Shown here in pieces: positions 18,250 to 28,800 of a DNA stretch of 34,691 nucleotides (its first letter is position 1; every line of letters begins with the position of its first letter). The position numbers and the translations under genes are program-made. Source of the stretch: an uncultured Prolixibacteraceae bacterium (GTDB taxonomy: Bacteria > Bacteroidota > Bacteroidia > Bacteroidales > Prolixibacteraceae); assembly GCA_903865775.1 (NCBI GenBank), contig CAIPKZ010000092.1, positions 1 through 34,691 on the forward strand, written 5' to 3'. The notes below the pieces were generated by a model. The model did no database searches. It was given only the letters and a program-made list of their open reading frames with translations, and had not been told where the DNA came from.

Positions 18250-18283
18250 AAAAAAGGGGTCGACATGAAGATCCGACCCCTTT
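18250..18283 (-). terminator. Rho-independent terminator between the SusCD block and the enzyme block
   Basis: On the minus strand AAAGGGGTCG (18274-18283) pairs perfectly over 10 bp with CGACCCCTTT (18253-18262), with an 11-base loop, and the transcript then runs into six T (complement of 18250-18255). It stands 30 bases after the stop of the DUF1735-type lipoprotein gene. It should lower or end transcription before the sulfatase-like gene. Confidence 0.88.
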
Positions 18284-18312
18284 CGATGAACTAAACTAAA
18301 ATTAACGAACCA

Positions 18313-19224
18313 TTATCTTCTCCATTCATTTATTCCATCCCTTATTCGGTTTCTCCAAACCAAGGTTGTTGAGGCTGTTTGATATGAATTATTTGCTGAT
18401 ACTACTTTGTAATTTAACACAAAAGTAGAAGTCTTAGGATCATAGGTATTACTACCTGTTGGTACAATGACATTTGCTGCTGAAGCTGCAGTATTACTGA
18501 TTTTAACAGATTTATCAGGGTTAACAACTAACTTCATTTCATAAGCACTGATTTTAGTAGTATTAATCATATTGACCATTCCATTGGCAACTACAGTATC
18601 GAGAGAAAGCGTAGTAAATGTCAAAACATTCTTTACATTGGCTTTGCTTTTTTGCACTCCATCAGCCGAAAAAGATGTTACAACGCTTGTTTGATCATAG
18701 AATCCCGAAAAATGGTTAATGTACTTAACAACAATGATTTTGGTATTCTGAGTCGCTAAAATTGAATCCTCCGAGGTAGCCGTCAAACGAAATGGAATGG
18801 CATAAATATTTTTCACGGCTTTTGGATCGGATAAAAACTTTACCGAGTCGAGTACGATGGTCACTTTTCCCAGCGTACTGCCTGATTTAATTTCAAACCG
18901 TGAAGGATTACTTAAGGTGTAATATGATGCCGGCATCAATTCATAACCTAATTTTTTAATCGCAGCATTATCCATCAAAGAGGGGTCAACGACAAAATCA
19001 GCCCATCGGTCTTTCCTGTTGTCAAGGATTCCTGCCAGATAAATGCCAGCCTCTAATTTCAAACCTTCATCTTTCACCACACTCCGATGCAAAACACCCA
19101 CTACTCCGGATCCTCCATCAGCTGTAGAGAAAGCAACGGCTGATGTAGGATTATCAACCCTGAATTCATCGTAGCAACTTGCTAAAACACAAGCCAGGCA
19201 AACTATTATTAGTAATTTTTTCAT
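18313..19224 (-). CDS. DUF1735/DUF4361-type surface glycan-binding lipoprotein (SusE position)
   Basis: This 303-residue lipoprotein begins MKKLLIIVCLACVLASC, with the acylated cysteine at residue 17. Residues about 30-170 resemble the DUF1735 Ig-like domain (AVAFSTADGG, AGIYLAGILDNRKDRWADFVVD, MPASYYTLSNP, LDSVKFLSDPKA, AIPFRLTATSEDSILATQ). Residues about 175-303 look like a DUF4361-type domain. Proteins of this kind are surface glycan-binding partners encoded just after SusCD pairs. Here the gene lies 31 bases after the second SusD and ends the importer unit at a strong terminator. The ligand is unknown. Confidence 0.83.
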   Translation of the reverse strand: MKKLLIIVCLACVLASCYDEFRVDNPTSAVAFSTADGGSGVVGVLHRSVVKDEGLKLEAGIYLAGILDNRKDRWADFVVDPSLMDNAAIKKLGYELMPASYYTLSNPSRFEIKSGSTLGKVTIVLDSVKFLSDPKAVKNIYAIPFRLTATSEDSILATQNTKIIVVKYINHFSGFYDQTSVVTSFSADGVQKSKANVKNVLTFTTLSLDTVVANGMVNMINTTKISAYEMKLVVNPDKSVKISNTAASAANVIVPTGSNTYDPKTSTFVLNYKVVSANNSYQTASTTLVWRNRIRDGINEWRR

Positions 19225-19255
19225 TTTATATTCATTTTAAATTTGAAAGTACTTC

Positions 19256-20923
19256 CTATTTCCAACCAATGTTTTGTTTCAGGCTATTCATAATCAATGT
19301 TTGATCATAAGGAACCGGAATATAGCGCATGTAATCCTGAAATGTATGATTTTCAACATCCACGTACTGATAAACCTGTTCGGTCGAAATCTTAACCCCT
19401 CTGCTCGTATGGTTCAATGGAAGATTCATGCGACGCATATCCCAGAAACGAAAACCTTCAAAACACAATTCAATTCTCCGTTCGTTTTGAATTAAAGACC
19501 GGAAAGCATCAGTACCAGAAGCGGCCTGTTCGTCAAGATAATTATCTGCTCCGGTAATTCCACGTTGGCGGATGAGTTGAAGTGCAGCTTTCGCAGAAGT
19601 TCCCAGGACAGCATTGTTTGGTCCGTAAGCTTCATTAACAGCCTCTGCATAATTCAGGTACAATTCCGGTTTTCCGAGAAATACTTTGAGTTTATAATCA
19701 GACTTTAATTTACCGGGAACCAAAGATACTTTTACACTCAGAAGCTTTTTCATATAATATCCTGTGCGTGTACCATATTGGTTTATTCCCCCAGGCGCAT
19801 CGCTACCACCATCCTGCGTTTGTATAGTTGTCCCATTGTATAAATCACCATTGAAAAAGATAAATTTGGCAAATCGGGCATCCCGGTTTTTGTATGGATT
19901 GAGTGCATCATATACTGCACTCATTTCAATTGGATAGCCGTCGCTTGCAGGGAAAGCATCAACCAGGTTTTGTGAAGGATTGCAAGTTCCTTTTCCATAA
20001 AGTGAAGGAGGATAAAAGACGGACTCATAATAATTATCAGATGCAGGAGTTGAACTCCAAATATTATCAGTGCTTTTTGAATTGTTAAAATTGCCATAGT
20101 CGGCCAATTTGGTAAAGCCTCCTGAAGCTACAACCGCATCAGAAGCTGCTTTTGCTGCACGTTCCCAGGTTGCTTTATTCGAATTTCCAAAAGCAGGACT
20201 CGCAGCATAGAGATAAACCCTGGCCTTCAGGGCTAAAGCAGCAGCGCCACAACCACGCCCGATATTGTACAAACCAATTAACTGGTCATTCCCATTAAAG
20301 TAATTCAAGGGCAGAATCCTGAATGCCGAATCGCAATCGGCTGCAATCTGAGCCACACACTCTTCGTATGTATTACGCGGAATATCCAGATTGTCGTTTG
20401 CTGTTAGCGGCTTGGTTACAATGGGGAATCCCATAGCAACCGGACTTCCATCGATTAATCCACCATAAGCCTGAAGTAATCGCCACTGATACCATGCCCG
20501 TAAATAAAAGGCTTCCCCAATCCGATTGGCACGTAAAACTGAATCTTTGCGGTGATCGCTATTGGCATAAGGCATGTAACGACCATTTTTGAGAAACAGA
20601 TTGGTGTATTTGATCATGTTATAATTAAGCGTCCACTCCCCAATTGGGTTATTTTCTACAGTCCAACTGCCCAAGGCCAATTTATTTGTCCCCGGAACAT
20701 TCGGCACCACATTGTCGGTATAGCTTTCCAGTACATAATTCGTATTCATCTCAGAAGCTCCACTCTGACCAATTCCCAGATAGGCTGTTGTAAGAATACC
20801 TTCGCCATAATCGGCATGGCTCCATAAGGCTTCTGTTGTTTGATCCTCGGTTGGCACAGTATCCAGAAAATTACAGGAGGCCAAGGTGGTTATTGCCAGA
20901 AGGAATAAATATATATTTTTCAT
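19256..20923 (-). CDS. SusD/RagB-family glycan-binding lipoprotein (second pair)
   Basis: This 555-residue lipoprotein has the acylated cysteine at residue 17 (LLAITTLASC, then NFLDTVPTEDQ). It shows the SusD N-terminal helical signature (YLRAWYQWRLLQAYGG, with DSAFRILP further on) and the C-terminal RagB/SusD signature (YLNYAEAVNEAYG, IRQRGITG, ERRIELCFEGFRFWDMRRM), ending NIGWK. SusD proteins cap the SusC barrel and deliver glycan at the outer face of the outer membrane. It starts 17 bases after the SusC stop at 20941, and the reading order SusC-SusD-surface protein is the usual one. Confidence 0.95.
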   Translation of the reverse strand: MKNIYLFLLAITTLASCNFLDTVPTEDQTTEALWSHADYGEGILTTAYLGIGQSGASEMNTNYVLESYTDNVVPNVPGTNKLALGSWTVENNPIGEWTLNYNMIKYTNLFLKNGRYMPYANSDHRKDSVLRANRIGEAFYLRAWYQWRLLQAYGGLIDGSPVAMGFPIVTKPLTANDNLDIPRNTYEECVAQIAADCDSAFRILPLNYFNGNDQLIGLYNIGRGCGAAALALKARVYLYAASPAFGNSNKATWERAAKAASDAVVASGGFTKLADYGNFNNSKSTDNIWSSTPASDNYYESVFYPPSLYGKGTCNPSQNLVDAFPASDGYPIEMSAVYDALNPYKNRDARFAKFIFFNGDLYNGTTIQTQDGGSDAPGGINQYGTRTGYYMKKLLSVKVSLVPGKLKSDYKLKVFLGKPELYLNYAEAVNEAYGPNNAVLGTSAKAALQLIRQRGITGADNYLDEQAASGTDAFRSLIQNERRIELCFEGFRFWDMRRMNLPLNHTSRGVKISTEQVYQYVDVENHTFQDYMRYIPVPYDQTLIMNSLKQNIGWK

Positions 20924-20940
20924 AATTCTTATATTTTTCT

Positions 20941-23900
20941 TTAAAATTTACAAGATAAACCAATCGTGAAATTCTGATACATTGCATAGGAATTAACTCC
21001 GGCATAGGTATTCTCCGGATCCAATCCATATTTCGAAAATTCAGAAACCGAAAACAAATTACTTCCACGAACAAACACTTTACAGGCAGACATTTTCAGG
21101 TTTTGAATGGCCAAAGGTGGTAATGAGTAGCTAAACTCAACATTCTTAACCTTGAAATAAGCTGCATTTACCAGCCAAAAAGTTGAAGATTGAATGTTGT
21201 TCGTTGACGTAGTTGACAATCTTGGGTAATTATTAGTCGCTGGCCAGCTATCAAGCATTGGTTTGGTATAGTTTTGCTTTGCTCCACTTGATACGATGTA
21301 AGAATTGTAGTTTAATAAGGTTTGACCGTTGGCCTGTCCTTGTCCAACTACCAGTAAATTGAATCGTTTGTATCCTAAGGATAAATTGACACCATAAAAC
21401 AATCGTGGGGCATGAGCACCCGTGCGGAACTGATCTTTTTCATCAATTTTTTGATCGTTATTGTAATCCAAATAGCGAATATCACCTGGTTTTACATCAC
21501 CCCATATTTGGGCTGATTTTGAAGCATCGATTTCGGCCTGGTTCTGGAAAAGTCCGTCGGCCTGGTAAAGCAAAAATTCGTCCGATTGTTTGCCTGCATA
21601 TTTGCGATAATCAGGTGTTGTTGAAGGTTCATCAATGGTTACAATATGATTACGGCTGTATAGCATATTTCCGCCAATGCTTAAATTAACTTTTCCAATT
21701 TGTTTGGTGTATTGAATAGCAGCATCGAACCCTGAAGATACCGCTTCGCCATAGTTGGTCGCCGGTAAGAATTGGCCGGAACCAAAGATCGTTGGGATTG
21801 AATTTTGCTTTTGGGAAATTAAATCATAATAGCGGTTTCGGTAATAGTTCATATCAACCGATAAACTGTTGTTGAACAATGAGCTTTGAACACCAATATT
21901 CAGTATCTGCGTTTTAGGCAAAACATAATTGGAGCTTCCTTCTTGCAAAATTGTAAAGCCTGTAGTGGCATCAGCAAAAGTACCTAAAGCGCCTGTACGC
22001 AAATAACCACCTTGTTGCCAAAGAGTTTGGTACAAATAATAGGAGTTATATCCAGCCATTGAGAAATTATTGGTTCCCATAACGCCCATCGAAGCGGCAA
22101 ATTTCAAATAGTTAATACTTTTTATTTTGCGGATAAAGGATTCGTTGCTAGCGACCCAACCTAAACCCACCGTTGGATAGGTAGAAAACCGTTCTCCTGT
22201 CGGAAGCCTCATGCTTCCGGTATAAACCAAATCAGCCTGAGCAATGTATTTTGATTTGAATGTATAATTCCCTCTAAAAGAAGTGTTTTGCATTTTTTCA
22301 GGCTGATAACCGGTAAAACCTCTGCTTTCGAATGTTCCCTGGTAATAAGTCGCATTCGCTACAAAAGCATGATTGCCAAAAGTCCGGTCATAATTCAGAG
22401 TAAAATAACCAAGTGTTCGGCGAAGAATATCGCTATATGCATTAGTCTCGTCGCTCGTTACCATTTTTTGGACCATTAAAACCAACGTATCAGCGCCCGT
22501 AATGGTTTTATCCATCCGGTAAAGTGCTCCGGTTCCACCTTTAGTGTTTTGAATATCATTATAGGCATCAAATGAAACGTTTGCCTTCGCCGATAATCCT
22601 TCAGTAACTTTTTTCAAATCGAACATCAAACTGGCATTATTCTGGGTATTCAATGCAGTACGTGATCCATATCCAGTGTACAATAAGTCATTATCAATGT
22701 TAATCGGATAATCATCACTAATAATCAGCTTATCATCAACATTTGTTGGATGTGCATTTGCCGGCAATCCTGAAAGTCTGTTGAAAATATCATAGGCCTG
22801 AGAGTAAATAGTAACGTTACCATTGCTGAATGAAGCTACATTACCGCCATTGGGATATCTTCCGGTTTTAATCGTACCAGTAATACTCACATTCATTTTA
22901 ACGTTTTCGAGTAGCTTGATATTCACATTTGTCCGCATTTTAATCCGGTCGCTGCTTATCGTATTTCCAGCAGATTCTAATCCGTTATTCCCAACATAGT
23001 CAAACATGGTATAATAATTGGCCTTGTCGTCACCTCCCTTGAAATTGATATTTGCCCGGGTAAAAGGTGTTGATGATTTTAAATATTGTTTCCGGTAATC
23101 AATATTGGGATAATGAATCGGGTCGCTACCCGTTTTATAGGCATTTAAAGCTGCATCGCTGTAATAGGGATCTAATCCATCGCTGGTAAGGGCCTTGTTG
23201 TGCAAGCTTCCATAATCAAATGAATTGAGGTATTCAGGGACAGCTGTAGGGGAACTCATCCCATATTCAGCCGAAATATTCATTTCCTTTTGAAAGCTTT
23301 GTCCTTTCTTTGTTTCGATCCACAGTACAGGCGCCGAACCCATAATACCCAGAGCAGCACGTCCTGAAAAATCTTTCAGTACCTGTACCGATTCGACTTC
23401 CGAAACGGATAAATCTTCAACGCTGCGCACCAGGCCATCAACATAAACCACTGCGGTTTCGCCTCTGATCGTAACATATATGGTTTCAAAACCAGGAATT
23501 GAACTTCCCTGCTGAATGACCAGGCCGGGAATTCGTCCGGCAAGAGATTCCAGAATGTTTAAGGAGGGATAAGTTAAAAGTTCTTCTCCTTTGATTGTAT
23601 AGATTGAAGCAACATTGTGATTGGTGGTTGTTTTCATATAAGGCAGACTTACTTCATTTTTGCCATCAATAAGGTAAGTCTTTTCAAGAACAATGGGCTT
23701 AACTAATTTTTTCGCGTCAGAAATTTCAACCGTCTGGATTTTATATCCAGCCTCATTCACAAACAATTGATCAATGCGCTCCTTGTCCACTTTGATACTG
23801 AATTTCCCATCTTGGTCGGTGGTGGTCATATCATGACCATAGAAGGACTTAACTAAAATGTTTGGCAACGGTGTTGAATTTTCATCAACAATTTGAGCTG

Positions 23901-24009
23901 TCACCACGGTCGTTTCTTTTTTTTCCTTTTGGGCATGAGAGTCAAAAACTCCCAGGACACAGGAAAAAAATACAACCGGAAACAAGCTTTTTATTATCGT
24001 GTTTTTCAT
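20941..24009 (-). CDS. Divergent SusC/RagA-family TonB-dependent outer-membrane transporter (second pair)
   Basis: This protein has 1022 residues with a signal peptide ending near SHAQ (residue 27). A carboxypeptidase-regulatory-like Ig domain (about 35-110, with DENSTPLPN and TTTDQDGKFSIKV) precedes the plug (about 135-235: ILESLAGRIPGLVIQQG, VVYVDGLVRSVEDL, VESVQVLKDFSGRAALGIMG) and a 22-strand barrel ending in the aromatic IGLSCKF. Where the common SusC TonB box (VVVGYG) would be, it has EVSLPYMKTTTNHNV (119-133), as in another SusC subgroup, so it may use a variant TonB box. It imports oligosaccharides with the SusD at 19256-20923. It starts 30 bases after the stop of the other SusD, so the two pairs appear to be one transcript. 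Confidence 0.93.
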   Translation of the reverse strand: MKNTIIKSLFPVVFFSCVLGVFDSHAQKEKKETTVVTAQIVDENSTPLPNILVKSFYGHDMTTTDQDGKFSIKVDKERIDQLFVNEAGYKIQTVEISDAKKLVKPIVLEKTYLIDGKNEVSLPYMKTTTNHNVASIYTIKGEELLTYPSLNILESLAGRIPGLVIQQGSSIPGFETIYVTIRGETAVVYVDGLVRSVEDLSVSEVESVQVLKDFSGRAALGIMGSAPVLWIETKKGQSFQKEMNISAEYGMSSPTAVPEYLNSFDYGSLHNKALTSDGLDPYYSDAALNAYKTGSDPIHYPNIDYRKQYLKSSTPFTRANINFKGGDDKANYYTMFDYVGNNGLESAGNTISSDRIKMRTNVNIKLLENVKMNVSITGTIKTGRYPNGGNVASFSNGNVTIYSQAYDIFNRLSGLPANAHPTNVDDKLIISDDYPINIDNDLLYTGYGSRTALNTQNNASLMFDLKKVTEGLSAKANVSFDAYNDIQNTKGGTGALYRMDKTITGADTLVLMVQKMVTSDETNAYSDILRRTLGYFTLNYDRTFGNHAFVANATYYQGTFESRGFTGYQPEKMQNTSFRGNYTFKSKYIAQADLVYTGSMRLPTGERFSTYPTVGLGWVASNESFIRKIKSINYLKFAASMGVMGTNNFSMAGYNSYYLYQTLWQQGGYLRTGALGTFADATTGFTILQEGSSNYVLPKTQILNIGVQSSLFNNSLSVDMNYYRNRYYDLISQKQNSIPTIFGSGQFLPATNYGEAVSSGFDAAIQYTKQIGKVNLSIGGNMLYSRNHIVTIDEPSTTPDYRKYAGKQSDEFLLYQADGLFQNQAEIDASKSAQIWGDVKPGDIRYLDYNNDQKIDEKDQFRTGAHAPRLFYGVNLSLGYKRFNLLVVGQGQANGQTLLNYNSYIVSSGAKQNYTKPMLDSWPATNNYPRLSTTSTNNIQSSTFWLVNAAYFKVKNVEFSYSLPPLAIQNLKMSACKVFVRGSNLFSVSEFSKYGLDPENTYAGVNSYAMYQNFTIGLSCKF

Positions 24010-24039
24010 ATTTTTAGAATTTGAAATTCATATTTTCGT

Positions 24040-25782
24040 TTACCAACCCGGATTTTGTTTAAACTCATAAAACATCGTAGCATCTGATAGTCTGACAGGC
24101 CATCTATAATGTTTTTGATCAAAAGTCAGGGTAAAAATTGGAGAAGGCGATTGAGAGAATGTATAGCCTGTTGGTTTCGAGGCATCTGCTGCAATATCCA
24201 TTCCGTACAATTCCTTGTGTTCCTTTTTTGAAGCATCTCCCCAACGCGAAAGGTCGAAGAAACGTTTTCCTTCCAAATACAATTCGATGGCACGTTCATT
24301 TTTAATCCTTTCCCTGAATGTTTCTTTACTTGACAGATAACGGGAATCAACGCCAGGCATTTTGACACGCGCCCGAATCCTGTTAACCGCTTCAAGGGCG
24401 GTTAAATTTGCACCTGCCAATTTGTAATTCGGACCTCCCAACTCATTAGCTGCTTCAGCATATTGTAATAAAATATCAGCATACCTGAAGTAAATGCTGT
24501 GAGAAATGGGGTGTTGTGCCTTGGAGAATTGATCAACGTTATTGACCCAGAATTTTCGTGACAAAAATCCGGTATAACTGTAGTGTGATTTGCCATTACG
24601 TTCTTTCCCTCCGTTAAATAATTCAAGGTATAAATCGGTCTTACTGGTCCAACGTTCCTGATTAAATAAAATATTAGAATAAAAACGGGGATCGCGGTTG
24701 ATAAAAGGATTCTGATCTAAATAAGTGGCATCATCTTTAATTGAAAGGCCATTCTTGGTTTCAAACATATCAACAATGTTCTTCGTCGGACTAAAACCCT
24801 GAATGATTCCACCACTGGCTAAACTTGGTACAGTAAAAGTTGTATATCGATTACCGTTTTGCATGCCTCCGAAATTCTCCCAGATAATCTCGTCGTTATA
24901 CGGAACATAGTTGAAAATACTATCATAACCACCAGTATATGAAATAGTTTCAATTCCTGAAGGTGCTTTGTATGTTACTTTTGCAGTTGAATTACATGGA
25001 ACTAACTTGTATATTCCGTTTGATTCCGAATAATTGATCAAATCCCATGAAGCTTGTGCTGCTTTTGTCCATTTGGCCTGATCGTCAGGACTATTTGTCG
25101 GGCTGGCGCTAAACAATAGAACGCTGGCTTTCACTGCCATGGCAGCACCAATGGTTGGTCTACCTAAATTGGCATCGTCCCATTTCTTAGGTAACAGGGC
25201 CATTGCCGAATCGCAATCAGCGGCAATTTTCATTGCAGTTTCCTCGTAGCTTAAACGAGGTAATGCAAAAACATCGGTTCCTTTTAAAGATTTGGTTATA
25301 TAAGGCATACCACCCTGACGCTTCAGAAATTCATAGTAATACCATGCCCGCATAAAATGAGCCTGCCCCTTTAAAAGTTTAATTTCATCATCAGTTGCCA
25401 CACCTTTTAGTTTAGGTAGTTCCTCAAGTGAAATATTTGCAATTCGAACACTCTGCCATGAGTTCCAAACATTTGTAAACTGTAGTGCCTGACCTGCATT
25501 GTAGCAACCAAGCCAGTCTCCATTTTGAGCCTTTGGTAATGTTTCCCATTGAACTGATTCGGTATAACCTTCATCGCAAAAGGCTGCAATAAACGTGTAA
25601 TCATAATCAGCAAGATAATCATGCATGTCTTTATACATTCTATCTTCGAATTGTCTAAAGTTCAAATAATTGGTAAACACATTATCTTCAGTCATTCCGG
25701 TAGCGTCCGGTGACTTGTCTAAGTAATCTACACAACTTGTTGTGTAGAGTGCTATCGCTATAATTAAAAATATCCTTTTCAT
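24040..25782 (-). CDS. SusD/RagB-family glycan-binding lipoprotein (first pair)
   Basis: This 580-residue lipoprotein has the acylated cysteine at residue 17 (IALYTTSC, then VDYLDKSPDATG). SusD signatures: FMRAWYYYEFLKRQGGMPYI near the middle of the N-terminal half, IAADCDSAMALLPKKW, then in the C-terminal domain YADILLQYAEAANELGG, NRIRARVKMPG and NERAIELYLEGKRFFDLSRW. It ends FKQNPGW, the usual SusD finish. It starts 18 bases after the SusC stop at 25801 and should form the lid of that transporter. It is clearly different from the SusD at 19256-20923, so the two pairs probably bind different pieces of the substrate. Confidence 0.95.
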   Translation of the reverse strand: MKRIFLIIAIALYTTSCVDYLDKSPDATGMTEDNVFTNYLNFRQFEDRMYKDMHDYLADYDYTFIAAFCDEGYTESVQWETLPKAQNGDWLGCYNAGQALQFTNVWNSWQSVRIANISLEELPKLKGVATDDEIKLLKGQAHFMRAWYYYEFLKRQGGMPYITKSLKGTDVFALPRLSYEETAMKIAADCDSAMALLPKKWDDANLGRPTIGAAMAVKASVLLFSASPTNSPDDQAKWTKAAQASWDLINYSESNGIYKLVPCNSTAKVTYKAPSGIETISYTGGYDSIFNYVPYNDEIIWENFGGMQNGNRYTTFTVPSLASGGIIQGFSPTKNIVDMFETKNGLSIKDDATYLDQNPFINRDPRFYSNILFNQERWTSKTDLYLELFNGGKERNGKSHYSYTGFLSRKFWVNNVDQFSKAQHPISHSIYFRYADILLQYAEAANELGGPNYKLAGANLTALEAVNRIRARVKMPGVDSRYLSSKETFRERIKNERAIELYLEGKRFFDLSRWGDASKKEHKELYGMDIAADASKPTGYTFSQSPSPIFTLTFDQKHYRWPVRLSDATMFYEFKQNPGW

Positions 25783-25800
25783 AGTATTTAATTTGCCTGG

Positions 25801-28800
25801 TTAGAATGTGAAATTTAGCTCAATAGAATACCTCTTCATTTGAGGATAAGCTCCGAAATCTACACCAGAGTTTCCACCTTCAGGATCGCCACCCAATGGC
25901 ATTTTAGTCCAGGTAATCAAGTTGGTGCCAGTTAAAGCAATTTCAGATTTCTTTATTCCGATACCTCTTAAGGGCCTCAGATCCAATGTGTATCCAATTC
26001 TTAAATTTTTAAGCCTGAAATACTGTCCATTGACACTTGAGAAACTACTCATGTGATAATTTGGATTGTTTTCGACCTGGCTGTGAACTGCAGGATAGGC
26101 AGCATTCGTATTAGATGGAGTCCAGTAATCAGCTTGTCCGGTAAGTGCATTGTCTTTATTCTGTGAAAATGGATACAGGTAGAACATACCCCCATTACGC
26201 ATTTGGTACTCAACAGGAGAAATTCCATAGAAGTCAACACGTCCGTTCCAATTCTTGTAGTTAAATCCAAACTTTGCACTCCAGTTAAGTAGAGGTGCGT
26301 AAGGATGTTTTGAAACCACATTATCACTTTGATCAACAATTCCGTCTCCGTTATAGTCCAGATATAACTGATCACCAATCCCTGGGGCAACACCGCTGGT
26401 CTTGGGAGCCATAAAAAGCTCATCCAAATTCTGATAATATCCTTCTACCTGAATTCCGGCCGAAGGTGTATTATACGTCATATTTTGAGCAATTTCAACC
26501 GGCTTTCCTTCAAGGCTTAAATTGGACGCCTTCTTCACAGGTTCATCATATTTCAATACGCGGCTTTCGTGTCCTGCAAGTATTCCATTGAAGTAAATAT
26601 TCAATTCATTGGTGAAGGTCTTGTTCAACCCAAGTTCAACTTCAAATCCATGACTTTTTGATTCACCAATATTTGCAGCAATACCAGACACTCCCACCCA
26701 GGTAGGTACTGATCTCCTGTCCTGAAGCATACCTGTGCGCATTTCATTGTATACATCGACATTTAATGTGATTTGATTGCTAAGAAAGCCCATTTCCAAT
26801 CCAATATCTTGTTTGGTAGCTGTCTCCCAGGTAATATCGGTAACAGGAACATTTCCTTCAGAAATATTTGGATAATACTCATAAGGATATCCAAACGTAG
26901 TACCTGAATTGGAATTGGAATATTGCGAAGAATACAACCACCGGGCAACTCCCTGATCGCTACCTACCTGACCCAATGAATACCTTATTTTCATCATATT
27001 GGCCCAAGGCAAAGCATTTTTAAAGAATTCTTCGTTTGAGAGTACCCAGCCAGCAGCCATAGATGGAAAGGTACCGTAGCGCTTGTCCGGTGAAAATTTT
27101 TCAGAGCCGGCATAAGATATGCTACCTTCAAAAAAATACTTCTCCATATAATTATATGTTCCCCTTCCTACCCAGTTTTCTTCGTAGTGGAGAAATTCGG
27201 TAGGGTTACTTCTTGATTGACGGCGAGAAAATAAACCTGTTCCGGAAACATTGCTCTTTCCAAAACTACGAACATAATTTACTCTTCCCTCCAGATAGTA
27301 ACTTTTAGCTGCAGCGGACAAATCATCTTGCTGCGTTTTCAAAAGAGGCTGCGGGGTATCTGTATCAACTTTTGCTCCATCAACATCATACCGCGTCCAG
27401 GTCGAATCAACAGGATTCAGATAAAAACCATAATAATTGTCCAGGGTAAACCATTGTTCATACCTGACATAGTTATTATACGAAACAGTAGCTCCAACTG
27501 ATAAACCAGGTGTTACTACATCAAGGGCCTGTTCAATTGCCACATCGGCATTCAGTTCATTACTTTTTTTGCGTTGAAACCCACGGCCGCCGTTCCAGTC
27601 CAGGCGAACATTACCCTGACCAGGTACAATACCCGGACGTGGTGTATTCTGATTGTAAGGAATCGCATTATCGGGAAACTGTTTTATTGCATCAACCGGA
27701 TAAAATGGCGGTACTGTTACAGGCTCAAACCAAAGCTCCTGGGTAAATATATCAATAGGCTTACCCCATTGTTTGATGTTTCCTCCAAGGTTAACCGACA
27801 ATTTGGTGGTTTTAGTCAAATTAAAATCAAGATTATTCCTGAAATTATATCGGTTATGAAAATAGCCTGCATTGTGTTTGTCGTAATCATAAGGGAACAC
27901 ATTGGCCAAACTAAAAACATCACCTTCGTTTAGATAACCAACCGAAACGAAATACTTCACAAAATTATTGCCGCCCCTTGCATTCAGGTTATACTCCTGA
28001 TCAAATCCTGGTTTAAACGCATAATCCATCCAATCAGTATTTGGATATAAATAGGGCGAATCCTGTGTGCGATAATGTTCCAGAGCATTGTTCGAAATCA
28101 ATTTATCCCATTTTTGGTCGTTGCTGTAAGCCTCGTTGCGCATTTTCATGGTTTCGTACGAATTCAAATATTCTGGCAACCGGGTTGGAACTTTCATCGA
28201 AAATTGAGTGTTCAAATTTAGTTCCAATGCTCCAGTATTTCCTCGCTTGGTTGTAACAATAATAACTCCGTTAGCTCCTCTGACTCCGTAAACTGCAGTA
28301 GCTGAAGCGTCTTTTAAAACAGCTACAGAAGCTATCTCGTTCGGATCTAAATTCGAAAAGCTGCGTTCAACTCCATCCACAAGAACCAATGGAGCATTAC
28401 CATTAATTGAAGTACTACCTCTAATTATCATCTTAATTGGCGCAGCAGCATAATAACCGCCAATAGCTTCTTCTCCGGGAGTTGGATCAGTCATATATAC
28501 AGTGAGTCCGGGAATATTTCCCTGTAAGGAATTTTCGACACTACCCCCCATTTTCATTTTCATAAGTTCACTACCCTTAACCTGAGAGATGGCTCCTACA
28601 ACTGATTTCTTTTTCTGAATACCATAACCTACAACGACAAATTCTTCAAGTTTTTTTACTTCAGAAGTCATTGATACTTTAAATTTATTCTTCAGGCCAA
28701 CCACAACTTCCTGTGGGCTCATTCCAATGAAACTAAAAAGCAGGACGTCCGAATTATTGACATTAATACTAAAATTGCCTTCGATGTCCGTAACAGTTGC

